From positions 1-13,567 of the forward strand of contig JAHWKO010000066.1 of NCBI GenBank assembly GCA_019347855.1: DNA of 13,567 nt, written 5' to 3'. The position numbers were made by a program, and so were the translations under genes. Source of the DNA: Actinomycetota bacterium. GTDB taxonomy: Bacteria; Actinomycetota; Nitriliruptoria; Nitriliruptorales; JAHWKO01. Every line of letters begins with the position of its first letter. Within the stretch, counting starts at the first letter, position 1. Positions 1 through 7,175 of this stretch are shown here, one piece after another. The notes beneath the pieces are model-generated. The model saw only the letters and a list, made by a program, of their open reading frames with translations, was not told where the DNA came from and did no database searches.

Positions 1-1795
1 CGGGGATGCGTTCGCGGAGCCATCGTGCGAGGTCCACCGCGGCGAACCGCGGGGCGAGCTCTCCGGGGGCGACCGCCTGCGGGACGGCACCGGTGGGATC
101 GAAGGCGGTCCACCCGTGGCCGGGGATCCACACCTCGACCCAGGCGTGCGCATCCGCGACCCGTACCTCGTACCAGCCGCTGAACGGGTTGCGGACGCCC
201 GGCGCGAACCCGGTCACGAACCGGGCCGGCACGCCACCGGACCGCAGCAGCATCACCATGGAAGAGGCGATCGACTCGCACCAGCCACGACGGTGCTCGA
301 AGAGGAACCAGTCGACCGCATCCGCTCCCGGTGGCTGCCCGGTGAGGTCCAGGCTGTACTCGACGTTGTCGCCGAGCCACGCCTGGACGGCCTCGGCCTT
401 CTCGTAGGTCGTGCCGCCCTGGGCGGTCAGCTCCCGGCCGAGCGCGCGGACCCGTTCGGGGAGGGAGTCGGGGATCTGGAGGTACGTGTCGGCGACCTCG
501 TCGGGGACCTCGCCGGTGGCCGCCCGCAGCTTCTCGCGGGGGGACACGTCGACGAGGGAGATCACGGAGTAGACGATCCCGGCCTCCTGGTCCTGTGAGG
601 TCGTCACCGTGCCGTCGTCCCACAGCGACGCCGACCCGCCGGACAGGTAGATCTGGAACGGGTCCGCGGCGGCGAAGACCAGGTTCGGGGTCTGCTTGAC
701 GATCTCGTAGGTCTGGATCACCTGATCGAGCTCAGCGTACGGGTACCGGGGGAACGGCAGCCGCACGGGGATCCCGTCCGTGGGCTCGGGTTCCTCGGCC
801 GTCCTGGTCCAGTGGGAGTCCTCGTAGGTGTCGAACACGACCCCACGCCAGAAGCGCGGCCGGTCGGCTCGGACGCGCAGGACGAGCTCCTCGGACAGCT
901 CTCCACGGGTCCGCAGGTCGACCCACTCGGCGAACCCGAAGTACGAGGCGGGGTTGAAGGGAGGCGGCCCGTCGTCGTCCGACGGTGGCGCCCCCTGGTA
1001 GGGCAAGCCGGGGTTCACGACCCGACCGTCGTCGACCTGACCGCCGCCGAAGCCCTCGAACGGCAGCCCGCCGAACCGGCTGACATCCGCCCGAGGCAGC
1101 ATGAGGAAGACGAGCAGCCCGGCGAGCAAGGCGGGGACGCTGGCACGCAGCAACCCCGATGCGCCGGACAGCAGCCAACGCCCCGAGGGGTCGCGCGCCG
1201 AGGTGGCGTCGCGCGTGACGGGGACCAACCGGGCGCGCTCCTCCTCGTCGGCGATGTCGTCGGCCTCGTCGCGCGCCGCTGCACGCTGGAGGGCCGCGGA
1301 TGCGAGCGCCATGACGAGGAGGTACGCGATCAGCAGCAGCCCGAAGGCCGACCCCCGGGCGCTCGACGCGGCGAGGGCCACCAGCGTGAGTGACGACGCC
1401 AGCGTGAACCCGAGGTCGCGACGCTGGGGCAGGTCGAAGCCGTGCAGGATCTGGACCGCGAGGAACAGGTTGGCGAGCGGGACACGGGTGTCCTCGATCG
1501 TTGCCGCGGACTGGAGCTGTCCGAAGAACCGATACAGCGCGTAGGCCGCGCCGACCGTCAGCATCAGCTTGATGACCGTGTTGTCGGATGCGCGACGGCG
1601 GTACGAGACGACCGCCCCGACGGGCAGCAGGATCAGCGCGACGACGGAGTCGAGGGGATCGGCTGCACCCTGCACCCACACCGCGACCACGGCGATCAGG
1701 ACCGCCGCGAGGACGGTCGCCCGCAGGGCGACGGAGCCCTCGGGGCGCCTGGTGCGGTTCACCCGACGGAAGGCTTCGTAGATGCGGTTCCCCAC
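1..1795 (-). CDS. TgpA-like membrane transglutaminase (DUF3488 + transglutaminase core), 3' end beyond window
   Basis: An open frame of 598 residues runs from a GTG at 1795 to the left edge without a stop. The N-terminal part is hydrophobic, with membrane segments around residues 21-41, 48-64, 76-92, 108-120, 129-145, 150-168 and 216-232, as in DUF3488. An outer segment with the pattern FWRGVVFDTYEDSHW follows (about residue 300), then a transglutaminase-like core. Its catalytic triad is visible: Cys506 in RRGWCES, His550 in ADAHAWVEVW and Asp566 in FDPTGAVP. TgpA-family proteins usually end with another membrane segment and a DUF4129 tail, which would lie outside the window. The GTG start sits two bases after the DUF58 stop and five bases after GGAGGAGG, so the genes are almost certainly co-translated. 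The family is thought to be a membrane-anchored transglutaminase or protease-like enzyme with its active site outside the cytoplasm; the substrate is unknown. Confidence 0.93.
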   Translation of the reverse strand, partial: MGNRIYEAFRRVNRTRRPEGSVALRATVLAAVLIAVVAVWVQGAADPLDSVVALILLPVGAVVSYRRRASDNTVIKLMLTVGAAYALYRFFGQLQSAATIEDTRVPLANLFLAVQILHGFDLPQRRDLGFTLASSLTLVALAASSARGSAFGLLLIAYLLVMALASAALQRAAARDEADDIADEEERARLVPVTRDATSARDPSGRWLLSGASGLLRASVPALLAGLLVFLMLPRADVSRFGGLPFEGFGGGQVDDGRVVNPGLPYQGAPPSDDDGPPPFNPASYFGFAEWVDLRTRGELSEELVLRVRADRPRFWRGVVFDTYEDSHWTRTAEEPEPTDGIPVRLPFPRYPYAELDQVIQTYEIVKQTPNLVFAAADPFQIYLSGGSASLWDDGTVTTSQDQEAGIVYSVISLVDVSPREKLRAATGEVPDEVADTYLQIPDSLPERVRALGRELTAQGGTTYEKAEAVQAWLGDNVEYSLDLTGQPPGADAVDWFLFEHRRGWCESIASSMVMLLRSGGVPARFVTGFAPGVRNPFSGWYEVRVADAHAWVEVWIPGHGWTAFDPTGAVPQAVAPGELAPRFAAVDLARWLRERIP

Positions 1796-1797
1796 GG

Positions 1798-2910
1798 TCA
1801 CCTCCTCCCGGGGCTCAGGTTGTCGTCCAGCCAGGTCCCCACGTCGGTGCCAGGCTCGACCGTCCCGAGGGGCCGGTCGGATCGACCGTCGGACACGCCG
1901 ACCGCGACACGCTGGCCGTCGGGTGCGAGCCGGACGAGGACCTCGCCACCGGGGTCGGATCCCAGCAACGGTCGGGCACCGGCACCGGCGTGGGGAGGGA
2001 TGGCGGCCAGGTGCCGTCGTGCGACCCGTCCCCAGGCAAGCACCGTCCCGTCCGCTGCCACCTCGACCGGCTGACCAGCACCGCTCGCGCCGGCGGCGAT
2101 GCCGCAGGCGATCTCGCTCGCGAGGTCGAGGGCCATCACGTCCCACGTCTCGGGAGCGAGCTCGATCCGGAGCCGCGGCCGGGCGGGATCCGCGAACTCC
2201 CGGACGACGAGCTCCCCCCGACGGGCCGTCGACCGCCAGTGGACCGCGCGCAGGGGGTCGCCAGGGGAGTGCTCACGCACGCCGATGATCTCCGGTCCCG
2301 CTCCGCGTCGGAGCACCCTGCCTTCCTGCTCGTCCGAGCCAGCCCCGGTGACCACGCCCCCCCGGGTGGCCGGGATGGCAGGGACGACCTCGACGACCTC
2401 ACCGGACCGTCGCCCGACGAGCGGGACGTCGCCGCTGGCCTCGACCCGGAACAGGCCGAACAGGTCGGTGACGGTCACGGTCACCTCCGCGGAGGTGAGC
2501 AGCCCACGGGGCAGCACCGCCTCGCCCTCGAGGATCGATCCGTGGCGCGGATCTCCGGTCGCTCCGACCGCCCCCGTCAGCTCATCGCGGATAACGAGGG
2601 AGGCCGCGGTGGGTGCCGTGGCCTCGAGCCGGACGGTCACGGGCGTCCCGGCGACCGCACGGGCCGGCACGGTACGTCGCAGCTCGATCCGGCCGGCGGC
2701 CCGCCACGCGGAGACCGCGGCCCACGGGATCACGCCGATCACGATGCCCGACAGCGCGATGACCCACCCGGCGGCGACGTTGGCGCCTGCCCCGTACAGG
2801 AGGAGGCCGAGGAGCAGCTGGATCCCGACCCGTTTCGTCGGTCGGACGCGTCCCCGCCGGAGACGGGACCGCGCGATCCCTCGGTCGGTATCAGAGGCGC
2901 GACGTCTCAC
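1798..2910 (-). CDS. DUF58 domain protein, membrane-anchored
   Basis: This is a 370-residue protein. A basic N-terminus is followed by two closely spaced membrane segments (about 28-45 and 48-66), then a beta-rich region (about 75-165), then the DUF58 core. The diagnostic motif lies at 210-239: VREHSPGDPLRAVHW followed by RSTARRGELVVREF, closely matching the family pattern REYxPGDxxRxIHW...SARxGxLxVRE. The GTG start at 2910 overlaps the stop of the upstream MoxR gene by four bases (GTGA), a typical translational coupling junction. DUF58 proteins are nearly always encoded beside MoxR ATPases and often a transglutaminase, as here. They carry a von Willebrand A-like fold in some members, and their biochemical role is not established. 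The stop is two bases before the next gene. Confidence 0.93.
   Translation of the reverse strand: MRRRASDTDRGIARSRLRRGRVRPTKRVGIQLLLGLLLYGAGANVAAGWVIALSGIVIGVIPWAAVSAWRAAGRIELRRTVPARAVAGTPVTVRLEATAPTAASLVIRDELTGAVGATGDPRHGSILEGEAVLPRGLLTSAEVTVTVTDLFGLFRVEASGDVPLVGRRSGEVVEVVPAIPATRGGVVTGAGSDEQEGRVLRRGAGPEIIGVREHSPGDPLRAVHWRSTARRGELVVREFADPARPRLRIELAPETWDVMALDLASEIACGIAAGASGAGQPVEVAADGTVLAWGRVARRHLAAIPPHAGAGARPLLGSDPGGEVLVRLAPDGQRVAVGVSDGRSDRPLGTVEPGTDVGTWLDDNLSPGRR
1801..1809 (-). promoter_or_regulatory. Strong ribosome binding site for the transglutaminase gene
   Basis: Read on the minus strand the bases are GGGAGGAGG. They form the last sense codons of the DUF58 gene (Gly-Arg-Arg), followed by its TGA and then CC before the GTG start at 1795. 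The five-base spacing from GGAGG to the start fixes the start of the transglutaminase gene. Confidence 0.75.
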
Positions 2911-3929
2911 GCGTCACCGTCAACGGGGACCGATCGCAGCAGGGCGGACACCAGGCCGGCACGATCCGTTAGCTCGGCGCCGACCCCTGCGCGGAGCACG
3001 AGTCGGTGCCCGAGGACGGATGGTGCGAGCTCCTTGATGTCGTCGGGCAGCACGTGCCCGCGCCCCCGCAGGGCGGCGAGCGCCTGGGCGGCGTGGACGA
3101 GCTGGATCGACGCCCGGGGCGAGGCGCCGAGCTCGACGTCGGCGTGCCGCCGCGTGGCGTCGACGAGCCGGACCGCGTACGCGATCACCTCGTCAGCGAC
3201 GACGACCAGGCGCGCGGCGCGCTGGATGCCGACCACCTGATCCGTCGTGAGGACGGGCTCGAGATCGTCGATCGGGTGGTGGAGGACCTGCGCGCGGACG
3301 ACCGAGGCCTCCTCGTTGCGGGTCGGGTACCCGACGTCGGTGGAGATCGCGAAGCGGTCCAGCTGGCTCTCGGGGAGCGGGAACGTGCCGTGGTGCTCCA
3401 CGGGGTTCTGGGTCGCGAGCACGAAGTGGGGGCGCGCCAGGTCGTGGCTGACCCCGTCGACGGTGACCTGTCCCTCCTCCATCGCTTCGAGCAGCGCGGC
3501 CTGGGTGCGGGGGGTGGTCCGGTTCAGCTCGTCGAACAACACGATGTTGGCGAACAGCGGCCCCGCCACGAACTCGAACTCGCCCCGCTGCTGGTGGAAG
3601 ACGGTGGATCCGGTGACGTCGCCCGGCAGCAGGTCGGGGGCTCCCTGGACACGGGCGAAGCGGGCGTCGATCGACCGTGCGAGGGACCGTGCGAGGATCG
3701 TCTTGCCGACGCCAGGCACGTCCTCGACGAGCAGGTGCCCGCCGGACGCCAGCGCGATCACCGCGAGCTCGACGACCCGGCGCTTGCCGGTGACGACGCG
3801 TTCGACGTTGGCCACCAGCGCCTGCAGGGCGGCGGTGGCGGCGTCACGCCGATCGGTGTGGGTGTCGTCCCGCGCGTCCGACGTCTCGTCGACGCTCTCG
3901 AGCACGTCGGCTTCCAACGGTCCGTTCAA
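2907..3929 (-). CDS. moxR: MoxR-family AAA+ ATPase
   Basis: A 340-residue protein of usual length for MoxR ATPases, which are cytoplasmic chaperone-like enzymes thought to activate or mature partner proteins. Visible motifs are Walker A EDVPGVGKT (69-77), Walker B with FDELNR (132-137), sensor 1 LATQNP (171-176) with Asn175, the LDRF arginine segment (190-193), and sensor 2 GASPRASIQL (268-277). The frame stays open far upstream, antisense to the sortase, so the start must be chosen. I place it at the TTG at 3929, which has GAGGAGG upstream with a five-base spacing and gives a normal-length N-terminus. A GTG at 3905 in the same frame is the alternative. It is the first gene of an operon with DUF58 and the transglutaminase; its stop overlaps the DUF58 start by four bases. 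The Walker B has Phe before DE where Ala is more common; this is minor. Confidence 0.93.
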   Translation of the reverse strand: MNGPLEADVLESVDETSDARDDTHTDRRDAATAALQALVANVERVVTGKRRVVELAVIALASGGHLLVEDVPGVGKTILARSLARSIDARFARVQGAPDLLPGDVTGSTVFHQQRGEFEFVAGPLFANIVLFDELNRTTPRTQAALLEAMEEGQVTVDGVSHDLARPHFVLATQNPVEHHGTFPLPESQLDRFAISTDVGYPTRNEEASVVRAQVLHHPIDDLEPVLTTDQVVGIQRAARLVVVADEVIAYAVRLVDATRRHADVELGASPRASIQLVHAAQALAALRGRGHVLPDDIKELAPSVLGHRLVLRAGVGAELTDRAGLVSALLRSVPVDGDA

Positions 3930-4118
3930 CGGTCCCTCCTCGACGGTGACAACTCGTGCGACGACGGTGATGTTCCTCGGAACCTCGCCCGGGGGTGGGT
4001 CGTTGGTACGACCGAGGACCGGCACGTGGCCGAGGTCTGGGGCACCCTTGAGGTCCGGGACCTCCACGGCACGCGACGGAGACCCGCCACCCGAGTATCG
4101 GCACGAACGGATCATGAC
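3930..4118. promoter_or_regulatory. Divergent intergenic region between moxR and sortase genes
   Basis: These 189 bases separate two divergently transcribed units, so they must hold promoters for both. I see no convincing -35/-10 pair on either strand. The region does contain a perfect inverted repeat (4050-4064), a further copy of GAGGTC at 4032-4037, and a short GTTCC/GGAAC inverted repeat near 3971. The minus-strand ribosome binding site for moxR (GAGGAGG) lies just inside the left end. The sortase ATG has only a weak Shine-Dalgarno match. Confidence 0.6.
4050..4064. promoter_or_regulatory. Perfect inverted repeat, candidate operator
   Basis: GAGGTCC and GGACCTC are perfect 7-base arms around a single G. 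The same half-site GAGGTC occurs once more in direct orientation at 4032-4037, 18 bases (nearly two helical turns) upstream. The position in a divergent promoter region suits a regulator site, but no factor can be named and chance occurrence in GC-rich DNA is possible. Confidence 0.35.
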
Positions 4119-4883
4119 ATGACCGACCGTCGACCTTCCGGGTTCAGCATGCCCGAGCCTGGCGACGATCACCGGTCCACCGCGTCGGGCTTCCTGCTGG
4201 ACGCCGTGCGCCACCGCCGGGTTGGCCGGCAGGTGCTGTCGGGCCTGATCGTGCTGCTGTTCGTCGCCGGCGCGGGCATGTTCACCTACCCGTTCTTCAC
4301 CGACCTCTACACGAACCAGGTCGTCCAGGAGCGACTGTCGGACCAGTTCGTCGAGCAGTTCGAGAACGCCCAGATCGAGACGTTCGACCAGTGGCGGGCC
4401 AGCGTGCAGGAGGGTCGCGCGCTGACGAAGATCGTGATCCCGTCGATCGGCGTCGAGACGCTCGTCGTCGAGGGCACATCCGCCGAAGCGCTGCGTGCTG
4501 GCGCGGGCCACTACCCGAACACGCCGCTGCCCGGCCAGGATGGCAACGTCGCGATCGCCGGCCACCGCACCACCTACGGCCGCCCGTTCAACCAGATGGA
4601 TCGTGTGCCCAACGGGGCCAAGGTGTGGCTCATCACGCCCGTCGGGGAGTACGAGTACGAGGTCGTGTCGCCCCCCGAGGGCTACCGCGCGCTGAACGGG
4701 AACGACGCGTCCTTCGTGACCAACCCGAAGGATTGGCAGATCATCGCGCCGACGAGCGACCCGTCGCTCACGCTCACCTCGTGCCACCCCAAGGGGTCCG
4801 CGGCCCAGCGCATCGTGCTGCGTGCCGAGCGCGTCGGCGTCCACCCCGCGGGGACCTACGCCCAGCAGCAGGCCGCCGCCTGA
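4119..4883 (+). CDS. srtE: Class E sortase
   Basis: A 254-residue protein with a basic cytoplasmic N-terminus, one membrane anchor (about 39-59) and an extracellular sortase domain (about 98-240). Catalytic residues are visible: His149 in IAGHRTTYG, Cys222 in LTLTSCHP and Arg231 in AQRIVL. The stretch from LRAGAGHYPNTPLPGQ (125-140) through GHRTTYGRPFNQMD is characteristic of actinobacterial class E sortases, which covalently attach surface proteins with an LAxTG-like signal to the cell wall. The ATG at 4119 is chosen because the sortase-like sequence starts there; the open frame continues upstream but is not protein-like. The gene is transcribed away from the moxR operon and is followed four bases later by a hairpin. 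No protein in the window has a recognisable sorting signal, so its substrates must be elsewhere. Confidence 0.95.
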   Translation: MTDRRPSGFSMPEPGDDHRSTASGFLLDAVRHRRVGRQVLSGLIVLLFVAGAGMFTYPFFTDLYTNQVVQERLSDQFVEQFENAQIETFDQWRASVQEGRALTKIVIPSIGVETLVVEGTSAEALRAGAGHYPNTPLPGQDGNVAIAGHRTTYGRPFNQMDRVPNGAKVWLITPVGEYEYEVVSPPEGYRALNGNDASFVTNPKDWQIIAPTSDPSLTLTSCHPKGSAAQRIVLRAERVGVHPAGTYAQQQAAA

Positions 4884-4887
4884 TCCC

Positions 4888-4914
4888 TACCTGCCCCCGG
4901 ATCGGGTGCAGGTA
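4888..4914 (+). terminator. Hairpin after the sortase gene, likely terminator
   Basis: Arms TACCTGC (4888-4894) and GCAGGTA (4908-4914) enclose a second pairing block, CCCG/CGGG, around a three-base loop with one C/T mismatch between the blocks. The result is a near-continuous stem of about 11 pairs starting four bases after the sortase stop. There is no following T-run, as is common for actinobacterial terminators, so it could also be an mRNA 3' stabiliser. Confidence 0.55.
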
Positions 4915-4951
4915 CGCCGCGTGGTGCGCGTAGGTGCACCCGCACGGGCCG

Positions 4952-4966
4952 TAGGCTCCGGGCGTG
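4952..4966 (+). promoter_or_regulatory. Possible leaderless promoter for the binding-protein gene
   Basis: TAGGCT at 4952-4957 fits the actinobacterial -10 pattern TAnnnT, and its final T lies seven bases before the GTG start at 4964. That geometry would start transcription at the start codon itself, and no good Shine-Dalgarno sequence precedes the GTG. No -35 element is recognisable, and the match is short, so this is tentative. Confidence 0.3.
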
Positions 4967-6307
4967 CGAACCCTCGCGGTGTGTCTCGTCTGCGCGGTCT
5001 TGCTCGGGGCGTGCGGGCTGGGGCCCCCGGACCGTGTCGTACTCGGTCTGGTCGTGCCGCTGTCGGGTGACCGTGCCTACCTCGGGCTCGAGGTCGAGAA
5101 CGGTGTCCGCATGGCGGTCGAGGATCTGAACGACGACGGCGGCCTGCTGGGCCGGCGGGTCGAGCTCGCCGTGCGGGACGACAGCGACCTCGTGGACCTG
5201 CCCGCCCAGCTCGCGGAGCTGGCGGAGCGGCAGCGCGTGACCGCCGTCATCGGCCCCGAGGCGCCTGCGGTGCTCCTCGGTCCGCGCAACCCGCTGTCCC
5301 GCCGGGATGTCCCCGCGCTGCTGGCCACCGGCTTCACCGGGGACCTCGCCGAGGCCGGGAGCACCGTGTTCCGCACGGTCCCAAGCGCGCACGACCAGGC
5401 CGTCCGGCTGGGCCGCTGGCTCACCGAGGAACGGAGGATCGATGACGTCGCGGTGCTGGTCGCCGACCCCGTCGAGGGACAGCTCGCGGCCGACGCGCTG
5501 CGCGAGGGCCTGGGGCAGGCCGGAGCCGCGGTCGTCGCCGAGGTCCTCGCCGACCCGGACGCCCCCGACCTCCGGCCCGCCGTCGCACGGCTGCAGCGTC
5601 GGGCCGGCACCGCGGGCGCGGTGATCCTCTGGGGGCCGCCGGCAGCCGCCGCCAGGGCGACCCGGGCCGTTCGGGACCTCGGCTGGGACGTCCAGATCGC
5701 GGTGCCGTCGAGCGCGTTCGTCGGCGAGTACCGCACGCTCGCCGAGCGGGCGAGCGAGGGGGTCGTGCTGCCGTTCCCGTTCCGGGAGGACTGGTTCGGA
5801 CCGGAGATGGAGCGCTGGCTCGTCCGGTGGTACCGCGACCACGGGCTCGAGGCGCTGCCGGATCTCGACACACTGGTCCTCGACCTTCCCGTCGCCGGTC
5901 TCGCGGCGTACGACGCGGTGATGCTGGTGGCCGAGGCGGTGGAGGAGGCCGGCAGCAGGGAGCCCGCCGAGGTCGCCGACGCGCTCACCGCAGTGACCTA
6001 CGAGGGGCTGCTGCGCACCTACCGGTTCGGTCCTGACGACCGCGAGGCGTGGGAGCTGGAGGACCTCCACGTCGCTCGGGTGCACAACTTCGCGGTGGTC
6101 TACGACGTCGACCCGCGACTCGACCAGGATCGCCAGCGGCGCTTCTACCAGTACCAGGTGGAGCTGAGCTACCTGCCTGACGCCGTCCTGCAGGGTCCTG
6201 CAGGCGAGGTGATCCGCGACGCCCTCGAAGCGCAGCGTCGCCGTGCGCCCGACTACGTGCCGCCGTCCCCGCCACCGGGGCCGGTGGCACGACCGGAGGC
6301 GGGGTGA
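4964..6307 (+). CDS. Branched-chain amino acid type ABC transporter substrate-binding lipoprotein
   Basis: A 447-residue periplasmic-binding-protein type I (Peripla_BP_6, LivJ/LivK-like) protein. It begins with a short lipoprotein signal whose lipobox LGAC places the lipidated cysteine at residue 17, so the mature protein should be tethered outside the membrane. The N-terminal lobe opens with VVLGLVVPLSGDRAYLG (25-41) and ENGVRMAVEDLNDDGGLLGRR (from 45), the standard start of this family. The C-terminal tail is proline-rich. It captures the ligand and delivers it to the permease encoded just downstream; the stop is four bases before the LivH-like start. The family binds branched-chain amino acids, amides, urea or aromatic compounds, and the substrate cannot be read from the sequence. 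The GTG start at 4964 is fixed by the signal sequence. Confidence 0.93.
   Translation: MRTLAVCLVCAVLLGACGLGPPDRVVLGLVVPLSGDRAYLGLEVENGVRMAVEDLNDDGGLLGRRVELAVRDDSDLVDLPAQLAELAERQRVTAVIGPEAPAVLLGPRNPLSRRDVPALLATGFTGDLAEAGSTVFRTVPSAHDQAVRLGRWLTEERRIDDVAVLVADPVEGQLAADALREGLGQAGAAVVAEVLADPDAPDLRPAVARLQRRAGTAGAVILWGPPAAAARATRAVRDLGWDVQIAVPSSAFVGEYRTLAERASEGVVLPFPFREDWFGPEMERWLVRWYRDHGLEALPDLDTLVLDLPVAGLAAYDAVMLVAEAVEEAGSREPAEVADALTAVTYEGLLRTYRFGPDDREAWELEDLHVARVHNFAVVYDVDPRLDQDRQRRFYQYQVELSYLPDAVLQGPAGEVIRDALEAQRRRAPDYVPPSPPPGPVARPEAG
6185..6204 (+). repeat. Perfect 10-base tandem duplication inside the binding-protein gene
   Basis: GTCCTGCAGG occurs twice back to back, and each copy contains the 8-base palindrome CCTGCAGG. 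Because the unit is not a multiple of three, the copies encode different residues (VLQ and then GPAG). Gain or loss of a copy would shift the frame of the last 30-40 codons. Confidence 0.6.
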
Positions 6308-6311
6308 ACCC

Positions 6312-7175
6312 GTGACCGCAGCGGTGCTCGGAACGGCGCTCACCCTGGCCATCGGCTACGCGCTGATCGGGGTCGCGGTCGTCGCCGTCGCCCGCGCGAC
6401 GCGCACGCTGCACCTCGCGATCGGTCCGGTGGTCGTCCTCGGCGTGGTGGCGTGGCTCCTGCTGGGCTCCCTGGGGTTCCCCGGCTCCGTCGCGCTGGGT
6501 GCCGCGGTCCTCGTCGGGGCTGCCGCGTCGGCGCTGCTCGAACCACTGGTCCTGCGTCCGCTGGCCCGTCGAGGCGATCCGCTCCTCGTGCTGATCGGGC
6601 TCGCTGTGGCGGCCACCGTGCTCGAGACCGGCGCGGGACGGTGGGTGACCGCTCGGACCGTCCGCCCCGACCCCGTGATCGGGTCCGGCGCCCCGTCCGA
6701 GCTCGCGGGCGTGGCTGTCCCCGGGGGGACCGAGGCGGCGGTGCTGCTCGGGATCCCCCTCGTGGTGGTCCTGGCGCTCGCCGTCGCCCGGACGAGGTGG
6801 GGCCGGCGGCTGCAGGTGGTCGGCGCATCCCCGGAGGCCGCGGAGGTCGCGGGGATCACCCCTGCCAGGACCCGGCTCTCGGCGCTGGCCGTCAGCGGGG
6901 CGGTGGCCGTGATCGCCGGCGCGTTGCTCGCCCCGCTCACATCGCTTGGGGTCGGCCAGGGCGGGGGGCTCACGGTCCGCGGCGTGGCGGCCGCCATGGT
7001 GCTCGGCTTCGGCGGTCCGCTCGGCGCCGTGGTCGGCGGGGTGCTCCTCGGGGCCGTCGATGCGCTCGGCCAGGCCGTGTGGCCGTCAGCCGGCGGGACG
7101 GTCGCTGTGGCCTCCGTGGTCGTGGGTGTGCTCGTGGTCCGGGGCAGGACGGCCGCGTGGGAGCGGCCGTGGTGA
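6312..7175 (+). CDS. LivH-like branched-chain amino acid ABC transporter permease
   Basis: A 287-residue integral membrane protein of normal LivH length (BPD_transp_2 family). The start region TLAIGYALIGVAVVAV (11-26), followed by TRTLHLAIG (30-38), matches the LivH opening in which the pore subunit begins with a helix and an NFAHG-like turn. The cytoplasmic ATPase-coupling loop is visible at about 164-182, from WGRRLQVVGASPEAA to EVAGI. About eight hydrophobic segments are present. The GTG at 6312 lies four bases after the binding-protein stop, with GGAGG and GGGGTGA upstream. Its TGA overlaps the next gene's GTG by four bases. It should pair with the LivM-like domain of the next gene to form the import channel. 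Confidence 0.92.
   Translation: MTAAVLGTALTLAIGYALIGVAVVAVARATRTLHLAIGPVVVLGVVAWLLLGSLGFPGSVALGAAVLVGAAASALLEPLVLRPLARRGDPLLVLIGLAVAATVLETGAGRWVTARTVRPDPVIGSGAPSELAGVAVPGGTEAAVLLGIPLVVVLALAVARTRWGRRLQVVGASPEAAEVAGITPARTRLSALAVSGAVAVIAGALLAPLTSLGVGQGGGLTVRGVAAAMVLGFGGPLGAVVGGVLLGAVDALGQAVWPSAGGTVAVASVVVGVLVVRGRTAAWERPW

Noticed and set aside
2357..2363. Run of seven C in the DUF58 gene as a slippage site
   Set aside because: It encodes an ordinary Arg-Gly-Gly stretch inside an intact domain and has no positional significance, unlike the C8 at a domain junction.
3006..4118. Upstream extension of the sortase frame across the moxR gene
   Set aside because: It is antisense to moxR, rich in Arg, Gly and Asp, and shows no domain. 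The membrane anchor and sortase core need only the ATG at 4119.
3930..4844. Upstream extension of the MoxR frame, antisense to the sortase gene
   Set aside because: The frame is open only because of high GC. The extension would overlap most of the sortase gene and has no MoxR-like sequence, whereas the TTG at 3929 has a good ribosome binding site and gives normal length.
4856..6352. A 498-residue minus-strand open frame antisense to the binding protein
   Set aside because: Low-complexity sequence with no domain; the opposite strand encodes a lipoprotein signal and a standard binding-protein fold.
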